From positions 39,216 through 103,215 of the forward strand of contig NZ_QFWX01000007.1 of NCBI RefSeq assembly GCF_003344045.1: 64,000 bases of DNA, in the 5' to 3' direction. A program made the position numbers and the translations under genes. How positions within the stretch are numbered: position 1 is the stretch's first letter; every line of letters begins with the position of its first letter. Origin of the DNA: Marinobacter vulgaris (GTDB taxonomy: Bacteria > Pseudomonadota > Gammaproteobacteria > Pseudomonadales > Oleiphilaceae). Under the pieces are notes generated by a model. That model worked only from the letters and a program-made list of their open reading frames with translations. It ran no database searches and was not told where the DNA came from. This document shows, piece by piece, positions 27,288 to 37,638 of the stretch.

Positions 27288-28399
27288 TATTGCTTCTGCC
27301 TGGATGCAAGGACGTTCTCGTAAACTTTCAGCGTGGTTTCTGTTTGTGCTTGCAGCCGGAATCGCCAGGGAATCTCGATCTCTGGTCTGGGGTTATCAAT
27401 TAGGGACAGAGCCGTCTGCGCAAACGTTTCTATATCATCGGGGGGCACCAGCCCCCCGGGAAAGCAGGCACGCAGGGTTTCAGCTGCGCCACCACGATCG
27501 AACGCGGCCACCGGCGTGCCAGAGGCCAGGGCCTCGGTAACGGTGCGCCCGAACGGCTCGGGTTTGGTGGACATGTGGCAGACCACATCCGCCAGCAGGT
27601 AAAGGGTGGTCATGTCATTGCGCTGGCCCAGAAAGCTCACCTTGTCGGTGAGGTTCAGCCGGGCCCGTTCCTTTTCGAGTTCTTCCAGGAAACTCTCCTT
27701 GCCGGGCTCTGCGCCGCCTACAATGATGCCGTGACAATCCGGCCGTTGCTGAACCAGTTGTGCCATCATGGCCAGGAAATCCAGCTGGCCTTTCCAGCGC
27801 GAAATACGCCCGGGCATCATGATGATTTTCTGGTTGGCCAGCTGCGGGTACTGCCGCAACCAGCGGTCCAGCCACTGGCAGCTGAGCTCCCGTTGCCGGA
27901 ATGCGTCCACATCCACGCCACGCTGGATGACTGTCAGCTTCTCTTCCGCCACCGGGTAGTTGTTGAGAACATAATCCTTTACGCACCCGGAGACGGCGAT
28001 GATGTGGTCAGCCCGGGTCATGATGGCGCTGTAGGGTGTAACGGAATACATGCCATGAAACGTCGAGACAATGGCCGGCCGCTGATTTGCCGGAATGCTT
28101 TTTAAGGCCAGGAAAATGATCCACGCTGGCATCCGGGAGCGGACATGCACAATATCCGGTTTCAGCGCCAGCAGCAGTTTTCGCATGGGCAGAATCTGGC
28201 CGAAAGATGCCGGCGTCTTGCGGTGTATGGGCATGAAAATGTGTTCCGAGCCCTGTCCGCGAAGTTGCTCGGCCATGGGTCCGCCTTTTGAGACGACAAA
28301 CGATTTATGTCCGCGTTTGACCAGGTCGGCCGCAAACTCAACGGTTCCCCGCTCAACGCCCCCGCTATAGAGCGCGGGCAAAGCCTGTAGAATTCTCAA
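27287..28399 (-). CDS. GT4-family glycosyltransferase
   Basis: A 370-residue GT4 enzyme. The start is read as TTG at 28399 because GGGAGG lies 6 nt upstream and the resulting RILQALPALYSGGVERGTVEFA is the usual GT4 opening. It overlaps the ELM1 gene stop as TTGA. An ATG at 28435 is possible but gives a 12-residue extension inside the previous gene. The C-terminal half shows MMPGRISRWKGQLDFLAMMAQL, GIIVGGAEPGK and CHMSTKPEPFGRTVTEALASGTPVAAFDRGGAAE. A role in LPS core assembly is inferred from context. Confidence 0.87.
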   Translation of the reverse strand: MRILQALPALYSGGVERGTVEFAADLVKRGHKSFVVSKGGPMAEQLRGQGSEHIFMPIHRKTPASFGQILPMRKLLLALKPDIVHVRSRMPAWIIFLALKSIPANQRPAIVSTFHGMYSVTPYSAIMTRADHIIAVSGCVKDYVLNNYPVAEEKLTVIQRGVDVDAFRQRELSCQWLDRWLRQYPQLANQKIIMMPGRISRWKGQLDFLAMMAQLVQQRPDCHGIIVGGAEPGKESFLEELEKERARLNLTDKVSFLGQRNDMTTLYLLADVVCHMSTKPEPFGRTVTEALASGTPVAAFDRGGAAETLRACFPGGLVPPDDIETFAQTALSLIDNPRPEIEIPWRFRLQAQTETTLKVYENVLASRQKQ

Positions 28400-29346
28400 C
28401 GCTTGCCTCCCTTCAGAAAATGGTTGATCAGCCATCGCGCTGCCCGGTCAGCTTCCCAGAGGCTGCGGGATTCAGACAGTTTGCCCGTCATTACCGAAGC
28501 ATGATCACGCCAACGTGCAACGTATCCTTTTTCCACCAGACTGGCCATGCCGCGGGCAACTCGGCTGTTGCGTTTGGGGGCCAGTTCAAACAGGCCGGTA
28601 GGGACGCCAGAGGTGGCGGCTTCGCAGGCCATGGAGGTGCTGTCTGGTGTCACCCAGGCTGCACGGGAGGCGGCCAGTTGATGGGACAGCCAGCTGGCGT
28701 GGGTTCGCTGCGGGTCCACAACCGTGACTTTGGGGCCTGTCAGTTCCCCCAGTTTTTCCAGCAGGACTCCCGGTGTGCGGCGGGAGCCGCTGATGGTCCA
28801 TCGCCACTCTGGGTAGCGGCCCATGAGTTGTGATATCTGATCGAGTACCATATCGTCGTCCCAGTCAAAATGAGGCGACGGCCCGCCGATCAGTACCAGG
28901 CCCTCGGGCTTGTCGGTGATGCGGGCCAGTGGCGTGATGGCGTTGATCACGCCTTCGGTTGTGAGGACATGTTGAGCCGGGGTGACGCCGTCATGTTCGG
29001 GAATAATGGCGGCGTCGACCCAACTGACGGGAAACCCCGGCTTCATCAACACCACGGTTTTTGCGTTCCGGCGCCGCCGGAGGGAGAGCAGCAGTCGATG
29101 GGTTACGCTGCCAGCTGCAATAATCAGGTCTGGTGAGGGCAGGGTTGCATCCATGGCCGGTGCAATACCCAGCAGCGCGCGCCACAGAGAGACCGGAATT
29201 TCCATTGCGTCAATCTCAGACACGCTGGCACCGGCCAGAACCCGGAGACGGTTACCCAGTCCTTTCAGCTGGTTTCGATGCCCGGGCTTTTTGTCGGTCA
29301 ACAGCCAGATAATCGGTGCGGGTGAATCAAATCGTTCAGAGGTCAT
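28396..29346 (-). CDS. ELM1/GtrOC1-family putative glycosyltransferase
   Basis: A 316-residue protein of the mito_fiss_Elm1 family, which in bacteria occurs in LPS clusters and has a GT-B-like fold. Visible family features are WLLTDKKPGHRNQLKGL at the N-terminus, LIIAAGSVTHRLLLSLRR, VLIGGPSPHFDWD, and AWVTPDSTSMACEAATSGVPTGLFEL toward the C-terminus, a donor-site-like motif. Molecular function is not established for the bacterial proteins. It sits in the operon LpxL - ELM1 - GT4 - GT4 - YrbL. Confidence 0.8.
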   Translation of the reverse strand: MTSERFDSPAPIIWLLTDKKPGHRNQLKGLGNRLRVLAGASVSEIDAMEIPVSLWRALLGIAPAMDATLPSPDLIIAAGSVTHRLLLSLRRRRNAKTVVLMKPGFPVSWVDAAIIPEHDGVTPAQHVLTTEGVINAITPLARITDKPEGLVLIGGPSPHFDWDDDMVLDQISQLMGRYPEWRWTISGSRRTPGVLLEKLGELTGPKVTVVDPQRTHASWLSHQLAASRAAWVTPDSTSMACEAATSGVPTGLFELAPKRNSRVARGMASLVEKGYVARWRDHASVMTGKLSESRSLWEADRAARWLINHFLKGGKR

Positions 29347-29379
29347 TGGCTGACCTGGCCATTGGCCATTTGAGAGTTC

Positions 29380-30330
29380 TCAATGTCCGTCCTCATTGTA
29401 AAGATCCGGATCGTCGCTGGATGGACGGGTCTTGAAGCGCCGGTGCATCCACAAGTATTGGTCCGGGTGCCTGCGGATCTCATTCTCGATGGTTCTGTTT
29501 ACCAGGGTGGCGTCTGCCAGGTCGTCACCCGAGGGAAAGTCCTCCAGCGGAGGGTGAAAATAGATATCGTACCCTGGCTCATGTTGCCGGCGGAAATGGC
29601 TGAACGGCACCACAGCACAGCCGCTGCGATCTGCAATACGCGATGTGGCGGTAATGGAACCGGCGGGCACACCGAAGAAGGGGGCAAACACGATGTCCTT
29701 ACGGCCATAGTCCTGATCCGTGGCGTACCAGACAATGCGGTTTTTCTTCAGCTGCTTGAGTAGCCCGCGCAGATTTTTGCTGTCCAGCACCATGCCATAG
29801 CGACGCTCCCGGGCGCGGGTCATCACAGCGTTCATCAGCGGGTTGTTGTGATCGCGCTGCATGACATCGGCCTCAATGTATTCCGTGACCAGGCTGCCGC
29901 CCAGGTCGAGGGTGCTGTAATGGCCGCCAAGAAGCAGAATGCCTTTGCCTCTCGCGAGAGCCGCATCCACGTGTTCCAGGCCGTGCACCTCGGTGATGGG
30001 AATGAATGAGGCAGGGTTGCGAAACCAGGCCAGGCCAATCTCCATCACCCCTATGCCATTGGCCTGGAACGATTGTTTCACCAGGACCTGCTGTTCCTGC
30101 TCGGACAGGTCAGGGAAGCACAGGCGAATGTTTACTTGGGTGATGTGGCGCCTGCGGGCTGCCAAGCGATAGGCGAGATCACCAATACGCCTGCCGAGCC
30201 ACCACTGAAGCTTGATTGGGAGCCGGGCCGCCAGCCACATGGCAGCGATCCCTGCCCAGGTGGGCCACCAGCGCGGGTGGAGATAGCGGGAGTAACGGGT
30301 GTCGCGGGTTTTCTGCTTGCTTTTCTTCAC
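29380..30330 (-). CDS. Lipid A late acyltransferase (LpxL/HtrB family)
   Basis: Adds a secondary acyl chain to Kdo-lipid A at the inner membrane. The segment LHPRWWPTWAGIAAMWLAARLP matches the E. coli LpxL opening. The catalytic motif is HYSTLD (H-x4-D), followed by MQRDHNNPLMNAVMTRARERR and IVWYATDQDYGRKDIVFAPFFGVPAG, the strongest family block. About 316 residues. The start is uncertain: GTG at 30330 is used, TTG at 30363 would add 11 residues, and neither has a good ribosome site. It diverges from waaA, whose product supplies its substrate. Confidence 0.9.
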   Translation of the reverse strand: MKKSKQKTRDTRYSRYLHPRWWPTWAGIAAMWLAARLPIKLQWWLGRRIGDLAYRLAARRRHITQVNIRLCFPDLSEQEQQVLVKQSFQANGIGVMEIGLAWFRNPASFIPITEVHGLEHVDAALARGKGILLLGGHYSTLDLGGSLVTEYIEADVMQRDHNNPLMNAVMTRARERRYGMVLDSKNLRGLLKQLKKNRIVWYATDQDYGRKDIVFAPFFGVPAGSITATSRIADRSGCAVVPFSHFRRQHEPGYDIYFHPPLEDFPSGDDLADATLVNRTIENEIRRHPDQYLWMHRRFKTRPSSDDPDLYNEDGH

Positions 30331-30504
30331 TCGTTTAATTGCCTGATGCTGTAGGTGCCACAAGCACGGAAGTTTAGCAGGACGGTTCTCGTCGACTAAA
30401 GCCGCAATATCCGCTAGTTGCGGAATTGGACGGCTTTCTTGCAGCAGACTCGCGTACGCGCTTTATGTAGAATGACCGCCGCACCGACCCGGCCCGGAGT
30501 TAGT

Positions 30505-31776
30505 ATGCTTCATTTTTTTTACTCCCTGTTCTTTCGCATCGCGCTGCCGTTCGTGCTGCTGCGCCTGTGGTGGAATGGCCGCACCAAACCAGATGCTTTC
30601 GTGCGCTGGCGGGAGCGGCTGGGTTACGCAGAACCCTCCAAAGAGCCGGTGATCTGGGTCCATGCAGTGTCCGTCGGTGAAACCATTGCTGCCGCACCTC
30701 TGGTGAAGGCCCTGCTGCGCCGTAACCCGGACATTCCGGTACTGATGACAGCGATGACTTCCACGGGCTCAGCCCGGGCAAAGGCCCTGTTTGGCGACCA
30801 GATTCGCTATGCGTTCTCACCCTACGATACGCCAGGTGCAGTGCGCCGCTTCGTGGACCGGGTTCGCCCCCGTGCGCTGGTGATCATGGAAACCGAACTC
30901 TGGCCCAACATGATCGCCCTGAGCAAGCAGAGCGATGTCCCCATTTTTTTGATTAACGCCCGACTTTCCGCGAGATCCGCGCGGGGCTATGAACGGGTGG
31001 CCTCCCTGGTAAAGCCCCTTCTGCGCAGTATCAGCTGGATAGCTGCGCAGGCGGATGAGGATGCCGGTCGCTTCCTGCGCATTGGCGCCCGGCCCGAGTC
31101 GGTATCGGTGACCGGTAGCATCAAGTTCGACGTGGAAATATCGGACGAGGTTCGCTCTGCGGCAGCGCGGCTGAGACTGAAGCTTGGGACGGATCGACCT
31201 GTCTGGATCGCCGCCAGTACCCACGAAGGCGAAGACCGTCAGATCCTGGAAGCCCATCAACAAATACTGGCCCAGTACCCGAACGCGTTGCTGGTTATTG
31301 TGCCTCGTCACCCGGAACGATTTGATAATGTGGCCGAACTGGCAGGCTCAATGGGGCTGGAGGTAGTGCGCCGCTCAGCCGCGGGTGACACCAGCGATAA
31401 CGATGAACAGCCTTTTCAGGTGTATGTTGGCGATACCATGGGGGAACTGCTGATGCTCTATGGCGCCTGCGATATTGCCTTCGTGGGCGGGTCGCTGATT
31501 GAGCGGGGTGGCCACAACCCGCTGGAACCAGCTGCCTGGGGTATTCCGGTGCTTTCCGGTCCCCATATTTTCAACTTCGAAACCATTTACAACCGCCTTG
31601 AGGCAGGGGAAGGGGTTTATATCACCCCCTCTTCAAACGCTCTGGCGGAATGTGTGGTACATCTGGTTGCAGATAAACAGGCGGCAGAAAGTGCCGGGCA
31701 TAACGCACTGGCGGTGGTCAATGCCAACCGTGGTGCGCTGGAGAAAGTGGTGGACGGAATCGTTGAGCGGATCTAG
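30505..31776 (+). CDS. waaA: Kdo transferase (lipid IVA Kdo transferase)
   Basis: Transfers Kdo from CMP-Kdo to lipid IVA, the first step of LPS inner core synthesis, at the inner membrane. The 423-residue product is the size of E. coli WaaA. It has an N-terminal membrane anchor (FFYSLFFRIALPFVLLRLWW), the acceptor-half motif HAVSVGETIAAAPLV with the conserved Glu, and the CMP-Kdo half with AASTHEGEDRQILEAHQ, VPRHPERF and VGGSLIERGGHNPLEPAAWGIPVLSGPH. The ATG at 30505 follows GGAG by 5 nt; an upstream extension was dropped. Whether it adds one or two Kdo residues is not visible, but kdkA in the cluster favours one. Confidence 0.96.
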   Translation: MLHFFYSLFFRIALPFVLLRLWWNGRTKPDAFVRWRERLGYAEPSKEPVIWVHAVSVGETIAAAPLVKALLRRNPDIPVLMTAMTSTGSARAKALFGDQIRYAFSPYDTPGAVRRFVDRVRPRALVIMETELWPNMIALSKQSDVPIFLINARLSARSARGYERVASLVKPLLRSISWIAAQADEDAGRFLRIGARPESVSVTGSIKFDVEISDEVRSAAARLRLKLGTDRPVWIAASTHEGEDRQILEAHQQILAQYPNALLVIVPRHPERFDNVAELAGSMGLEVVRRSAAGDTSDNDEQPFQVYVGDTMGELLMLYGACDIAFVGGSLIERGGHNPLEPAAWGIPVLSGPHIFNFETIYNRLEAGEGVYITPSSNALAECVVHLVADKQAAESAGHNALAVVNANRGALEKVVDGIVERI

Positions 31777-31797
31777 AGCGGGCCCCGGGGCCCGCTC
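31776..31797. terminator. 22-bp GC-rich palindrome between waaA and tolC
   Basis: A perfect palindrome (GAGCGGGCCCC and its complement) begins at the last base of the waaA stop codon and ends 15 bp from the tolC stop. It lacks a T run on either side but sits between converging genes and may block read-through from both. Confidence 0.5.
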
Positions 31798-31811
31798 ACC
31801 ACACCGGTTTG

Positions 31812-33185
31812 TTATTGCATTGGATCTTCTATGGTTTCTTTTTCCTCAGCGAGCGCTTCGATGCCGGGCGCTGAGGCACTGAGCCAGTTATTCAGAATGA
31901 CCAGGTCCCGAGGACTCAGGGTGCCCGCCGCCTGCTTCAGGCTGAGGGTGTTGATCACATAGTCGTAGCGGGCATTGGCAAAGTCACGCAGGGCGACATA
32001 AAAGTTTCGTTCCGCGTCGAGCACCTCCACGATATTACGTGTGCCAACATCGTACCCTGCGAGTGTTGCGTCCAGAGCACTGCGGCGGGAGATAATCGTT
32101 TGCGCCAGGGCAGAGGCAGATTCGATGTTGGTGTTTACTGTGCGGAACAGGCTGCGGGTATTCACCCTCACATCCCGACGAACCGTTTCCAGAGATTGCT
32201 CGGCAACATTGACCAGTGAGCGTTGTTGACGAACGCCGGCCTGGATTCCTCCGCCCATGTAGAGAGGCACGTTCAATCGGAGAGCAATGCGTCCTTCCGT
32301 AGTGGTGCCATCCCGCTGGCGCAGAGTAGGATCCTCCAGGCCCTCAATATCCGTTTTGCCGTAGGAGGCGTTCAGATCTAGTGTTGGCAGGTGCTCGGAT
32401 TTCGCGCTTTTCAGGTTGGCTTCACTGGTGTTCAGATCGTACATCGCTGACTGAATCTGCCAGTTCTGGTTCAAGGCAGTATTTTCCCATGCCGACGGAT
32501 CCATGGGCTCTGGGCGGCTCAGGGGGAAGCTTCTGCGCAGGTTGTCGAGTTCTTCGGTGTATTCACCGGTCAGCCGCGCCAGCTGCTCACGGGCAATATC
32601 CAGCTCGCTTTCCGCAGCAATGCGCTGGCTCTTGCTGTCATCGTAGCTGGCGCGGGCCTCATAAACTTCCGTGATGGCGATCAGGCCCACGTCAAACCGT
32701 TCCTGGGCCTGCTCATACTGCCGCTGGATAGCGGCTTCGGTTGCCCGCGCGGTGGTAAGCGCATCGGCTGCCCGAAGAACATTAAAATAAGCCGAGGCCA
32801 CGTCGAGGATAAGCTGCTGCTGGGCGAGGTTGTATTCGGCCCGGGCAGATTCTGTCTGGAACTTGCTGGCATCGTAATCAAACCAGGCCGCAGCCTCGAA
32901 CAGTGGTTGAGTCAGTTCAACGCCGAAGGCGTAGGTTTCATACGCGGCGTCCTGGATGGGGCCATCAACGTCGGTGTGGCTGACATCGCCGAATGCGCCG
33001 ATCTGGGGGAGCAGGTCACTGCGGCTCACATCGCTGGCCGCCTGCTGTGCCTGGAAACTGGCGAGCGCGGCAGCAATGCCGGAATCATAGGAGATTGCTT
33101 TCTCGTACGTCTCTACCAGATCCATGGAAAGTGCAGGCTGGGCTGCGAGCAGTCCAATCAGCCCCGAAAGCAGTCGTTTCTTCAT
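31812..33185 (-). CDS. tolC: TolC-family outer-membrane efflux channel
   Basis: Forms a trimeric channel-tunnel that exports drugs or proteins with tripartite pumps or type I secretion systems. The 457-residue protein starts with a signal peptide of about 20 residues (MKKRLLSG...PALS). Two homologous halves each contain long coiled-coil helices, for example QQQLILDVASAYFNVLRAADAL and its repeat RDVRVNTRSLFRTVNTNIESASALAQ, with the strand motifs GVELTQPLFE and ALRLNVPLYMGG. The C-terminal stretch LSPRDLVILNNWLS is typical. A good ribosome site (AGGAG) precedes the ATG. It diverges from thiC; an 8-bp inverted repeat lies between them. Confidence 0.93.
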   Translation of the reverse strand: MKKRLLSGLIGLLAAQPALSMDLVETYEKAISYDSGIAAALASFQAQQAASDVSRSDLLPQIGAFGDVSHTDVDGPIQDAAYETYAFGVELTQPLFEAAAWFDYDASKFQTESARAEYNLAQQQLILDVASAYFNVLRAADALTTARATEAAIQRQYEQAQERFDVGLIAITEVYEARASYDDSKSQRIAAESELDIAREQLARLTGEYTEELDNLRRSFPLSRPEPMDPSAWENTALNQNWQIQSAMYDLNTSEANLKSAKSEHLPTLDLNASYGKTDIEGLEDPTLRQRDGTTTEGRIALRLNVPLYMGGGIQAGVRQQRSLVNVAEQSLETVRRDVRVNTRSLFRTVNTNIESASALAQTIISRRSALDATLAGYDVGTRNIVEVLDAERNFYVALRDFANARYDYVINTLSLKQAAGTLSPRDLVILNNWLSASAPGIEALAEEKETIEDPMQ

Positions 33186-33259
33186 GATATCTCCTGTTTA
33201 TGATTCGCCCGGCGAGGTGGCATTATGGACAATAAACCGCCCCAGCTCTACACTTGCAT

Positions 33260-33282
33260 TTGACACAGGGTGTTTGTGTCAA
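33260..33282. repeat. Inverted repeat overlapping the thiC -35 element
   Basis: TTGACACA-N7-TGTGTCAA is a perfect 8-bp inverted repeat that contains the -35 hexamer and presents TTGACA on both strands. Its position between tolC and thiC suggests an operator for a dimeric repressor, though none is encoded nearby. Confidence 0.5.
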
Positions 33283-33288
33283 TGATAT
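33260..33288 (+). promoter_or_regulatory. Promoter of thiC
   Basis: A perfect TTGACA (33260-33265), a 17-bp spacer and TGATAT (33283-33288) place the start site near 33295, exactly where the TPP riboswitch begins. Confidence 0.65.
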
Positions 33289-33294
33289 CGAATT

Positions 33295-35362
<2,068 letters not shown>

Positions 35363-35426
35363 CCTGAACTCCTGGTTCGAGTCGCTTGGCATGTGAGCAT
35401 CGGTTGGCCCGTATTTGTTTTCGGGG

Positions 35427-35534
35427 CAGTCATTGGGGGCTCCCTCCCAAAACTGTGCGGAGCCATGGATGGCGGAGCCCAAGCGCCCCATGGAGGGGCT
35501 CGAGCGTGTTTTGGGAGGGAGCCCCCCATGACTG
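35427..35534. repeat. Hairpin element 1 (long arms, conserved core)
   Basis: Arms 35427-35453 and 35508-35534 are 27 bp and pair with one mismatch. The 54-nt centre shares its first 25 bases (beginning TGTGCGGAGCCATGGATGG) with element 2 in reverse orientation, while the arms are unrelated in sequence. It lies between thiC and nudF; the rest of that 281-bp gap holds no gene I can support. See the finding on this family. Confidence 0.85.
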
Positions 35535-35643
35535 TCTTGCACCGAAGTCAGATTGTCGAGAAGTCTGAGTGCAAGGCTTGCACCCAAGCTGAAACAAGGG
35601 CTATCGTTCAGAATCGTTCTCAAAAACGGATCTGAAACCTGAC

Positions 35644-36261
35644 ATGACCGAACCGTTCCAGTTCAAAGACAGCGACGTAAAAATCGAAAAGCGCGAAACC
35701 GTCTTCCAGGGCTTCTTTCGCATGGACAAGCTCTGGCTGACCCACCGGCGCTTTGACGGCAAGGAAATGCCCACATTTACCCGCGAACTCTTCATCCGCG
35801 GCGACGCCACCTGCGTACTACCCTACGATCCTGATCGGGACGAAGTCGTTCTGCTGGAACAATTCCGTCTAGGTGCCCTCGGCCGAGACCAGTCTCCCTG
35901 GTTATTGGAGCTGGTGGCGGGCATGAACGAAGACGGCGAGTCGCCGGAAGAAGTGGCCCAGCGCGAAGGCCAGGAAGAAGCCGGCCTGACGTTCAAGCCG
36001 CTGGACAAGATCTGCGACTACCTGGTATCTCCGGGGGGAAGCACGGAACTGATTCACCTGTACTGTGGTCGTATCAGCACCGAAGCCGCAGGCGGGCTTT
36101 TTGGTGTGGAGCACGAGCATGAAGATATCCGTGCCCACGTGTTCAGCGCCGACGAGGCCATCGCAATGATTTACGATGGACGTATCAATAACGCTGCCGC
36201 CATTATTGCGCTGCAGTGGTTGCAGTTGAATCGCCCGCGGTTGCGGGAAGGTTGGAGCTGA
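35644..36261 (+). CDS. nudF: ADP-ribose pyrophosphatase
   Basis: Nudix hydrolase that cleaves ADP-ribose to AMP and ribose-5-phosphate. The 205-residue product contains the Nudix box G-x5-E-x7-REUxEExGU as GMNEDGESPEEVAQREGQEEAGL split over about residues 98-120, with an N-terminal beta domain containing VKIEKRETVFQGFFRMD as in E. coli NudF. It starts the conserved nudF-yqiB-cpdA cluster, which in E. coli lies beside tolC, and here follows tolC-thiC. The next gene starts 1 nt after its stop. Confidence 0.95.
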   Translation: MTEPFQFKDSDVKIEKRETVFQGFFRMDKLWLTHRRFDGKEMPTFTRELFIRGDATCVLPYDPDRDEVVLLEQFRLGALGRDQSPWLLELVAGMNEDGESPEEVAQREGQEEAGLTFKPLDKICDYLVSPGGSTELIHLYCGRISTEAAGGLFGVEHEHEDIRAHVFSADEAIAMIYDGRINNAAAIIALQWLQLNRPRLREGWS

Positions 36262-36262
36262 T

Positions 36263-36748
36263 ATGACGGAGTGGGTGATGAAACGCCGGCGCTACGTTCC
36301 GGATTTGCGACGTTTCGGAGCGCTGTGCGATAGCAATTACATGCGGCTTCACCGCTTGCGGAAGCTGGAGGCCCAAGGCCAGCCCGTCTGCGATTTTGAG
36401 CTTCATCGTGAGGATCAATACCTTGGCCGTGTGCGCATTGAAGTGCTGCAAACCACAAAATTCACCGAAACCCTGCTTCTGGAACAGGTGCATAACTCCG
36501 GGCGCTGGCTGAACAATCCCCAGCTGACCGTAAGGGTGTATCACGACGCCAACATGGCAGAAGTGATCAGCTGCTACCGAGACCGGCACATTGCCCCGGT
36601 GAACGACTACCCGAACCGGTATATGCATCATCCGGACGAGAAAGTTCAGGTCAACAGTTTCCTCGCCGACTGGCTGGATTACTGCCTGCGATTCGGCCAC
36701 CTGCCCATGGAGCACGCCGCCTGGTCTGCCGGAGAAGGCGTGGACTAG
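36263..36748 (+). CDS. YqiB-like DUF1249 protein
   Basis: A 161-residue protein with the DUF1249 pattern: RRRYVPDLRRFGALCDSNYMRLHRL, LLLEQVHNSGRWLNNPQLTVRVYHDANMAEV and PVNDYPNRYMHHPDEKVQVNSFLADWLDYCL. It lies between nudF and cpdA as in E. coli. It has no signal peptide or membrane segment. The start has GGAG 5 nt upstream. Function is unknown; the conserved neighbourhood suggests a link to nucleotide or cAMP metabolism but this is not shown. Confidence 0.88.
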   Translation: MTEWVMKRRRYVPDLRRFGALCDSNYMRLHRLRKLEAQGQPVCDFELHREDQYLGRVRIEVLQTTKFTETLLLEQVHNSGRWLNNPQLTVRVYHDANMAEVISCYRDRHIAPVNDYPNRYMHHPDEKVQVNSFLADWLDYCLRFGHLPMEHAAWSAGEGVD

Positions 36749-36754
36749 GTTTTC

Positions 36755-37582
36755 ATGTCTGCTAATATCCATGCCATGACAAAAATTGATCGCCCCCTTG
36801 CCCTTCGGGTGCTGCAGCTGACTGACCCGCACCTGATGGCCGATCCGGGGGGTGAGCTGCTGGGCGTCAATACCAGGGACAGTCTGGACGCCGTTATCGC
36901 TCAGGTTCTTCACGACCATGGACAGCCGGATCTCATTCTCGCAACCGGGGATATCGCTCAGGATGCCAGCGAAGAAGCCTATCGTCTGTTCGGCGACAAG
37001 TTGAAGGCATTTCGTTCTTCCTCTGTCTGGATAGCCGGCAACCACGACGACTCACCATTACTGGCCCGGATAGCCGCCGAAAACAGGGCTGACCAGCGCC
37101 ATGTTATTCAGGGGGGGTGGCAGTTTGTGTTGCTGGATACCTCGGTGCCCGGAAAAGTATTTGGCCATTTGGCGGATTCCGAACTGGCATTCCTTGAGAG
37201 CACTCTCCTCGAAAATCCCGACACACCGGCGCTGATTGCCCTCCATCATCATCCTGTTGAAATCGATACCGAATGGATGTCGCCTATCGGGCTGCGAAAT
37301 CGCGATGCCTTCTGGCAGGTGGTCGACCGTTTTTCGCAGGTAAGAATCGTGCTCTGGGGGCACATTCACCAGGATCTGGATCAGTCCCGCAAGGGGGTGC
37401 GTCTGCTGGCAACACCGTCCACCTGCATCCAGTTCACCGCCGGTTCGGTCGAGTTTTCGGTTGAAGATAAAGCGCCCGGCTACCGCTGGTTCGAGTTGCT
37501 GCCCTCGGGCGACTTCGCCACCGAAGTCAGCAGGGCAACGGATTTTGCATTCGAGCTGAACTGCAATAGCTCCGGTTATTAG
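36755..37582 (+). CDS. cpdA: 3',5'-cyclic-AMP phosphodiesterase
   Basis: Class III phosphodiesterase of the calcineurin-like family, hydrolysing cAMP and lowering CRP signalling. The 275-residue product has the metal-binding series LQLTDPHLM (D-x-H), ATGDIAQD, AGNHDD, LHHHP and WGHIHQD. An ATG at residue 8 is an alternative start. It ends the nudF-yqiB-cpdA cluster and is followed by gcvH after 56 nt. Confidence 0.92.
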   Translation: MSANIHAMTKIDRPLALRVLQLTDPHLMADPGGELLGVNTRDSLDAVIAQVLHDHGQPDLILATGDIAQDASEEAYRLFGDKLKAFRSSSVWIAGNHDDSPLLARIAAENRADQRHVIQGGWQFVLLDTSVPGKVFGHLADSELAFLESTLLENPDTPALIALHHHPVEIDTEWMSPIGLRNRDAFWQVVDRFSQVRIVLWGHIHQDLDQSRKGVRLLATPSTCIQFTAGSVEFSVEDKAPGYRWFELLPSGDFATEVSRATDFAFELNCNSSGY

Positions 37583-37638
37583 CCGGGGCCTCGCTCTTCG
37601 GTTAAAATGCGCGAAATTATTCATCGGGGAATCTGATC

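Noticed and set aside
35393..35635. Short open frames inside the thiC-nudF gap
   Set aside because: They are produced by the inverted repeat of hairpin element 1 and have no ribosome site or homologous pattern.
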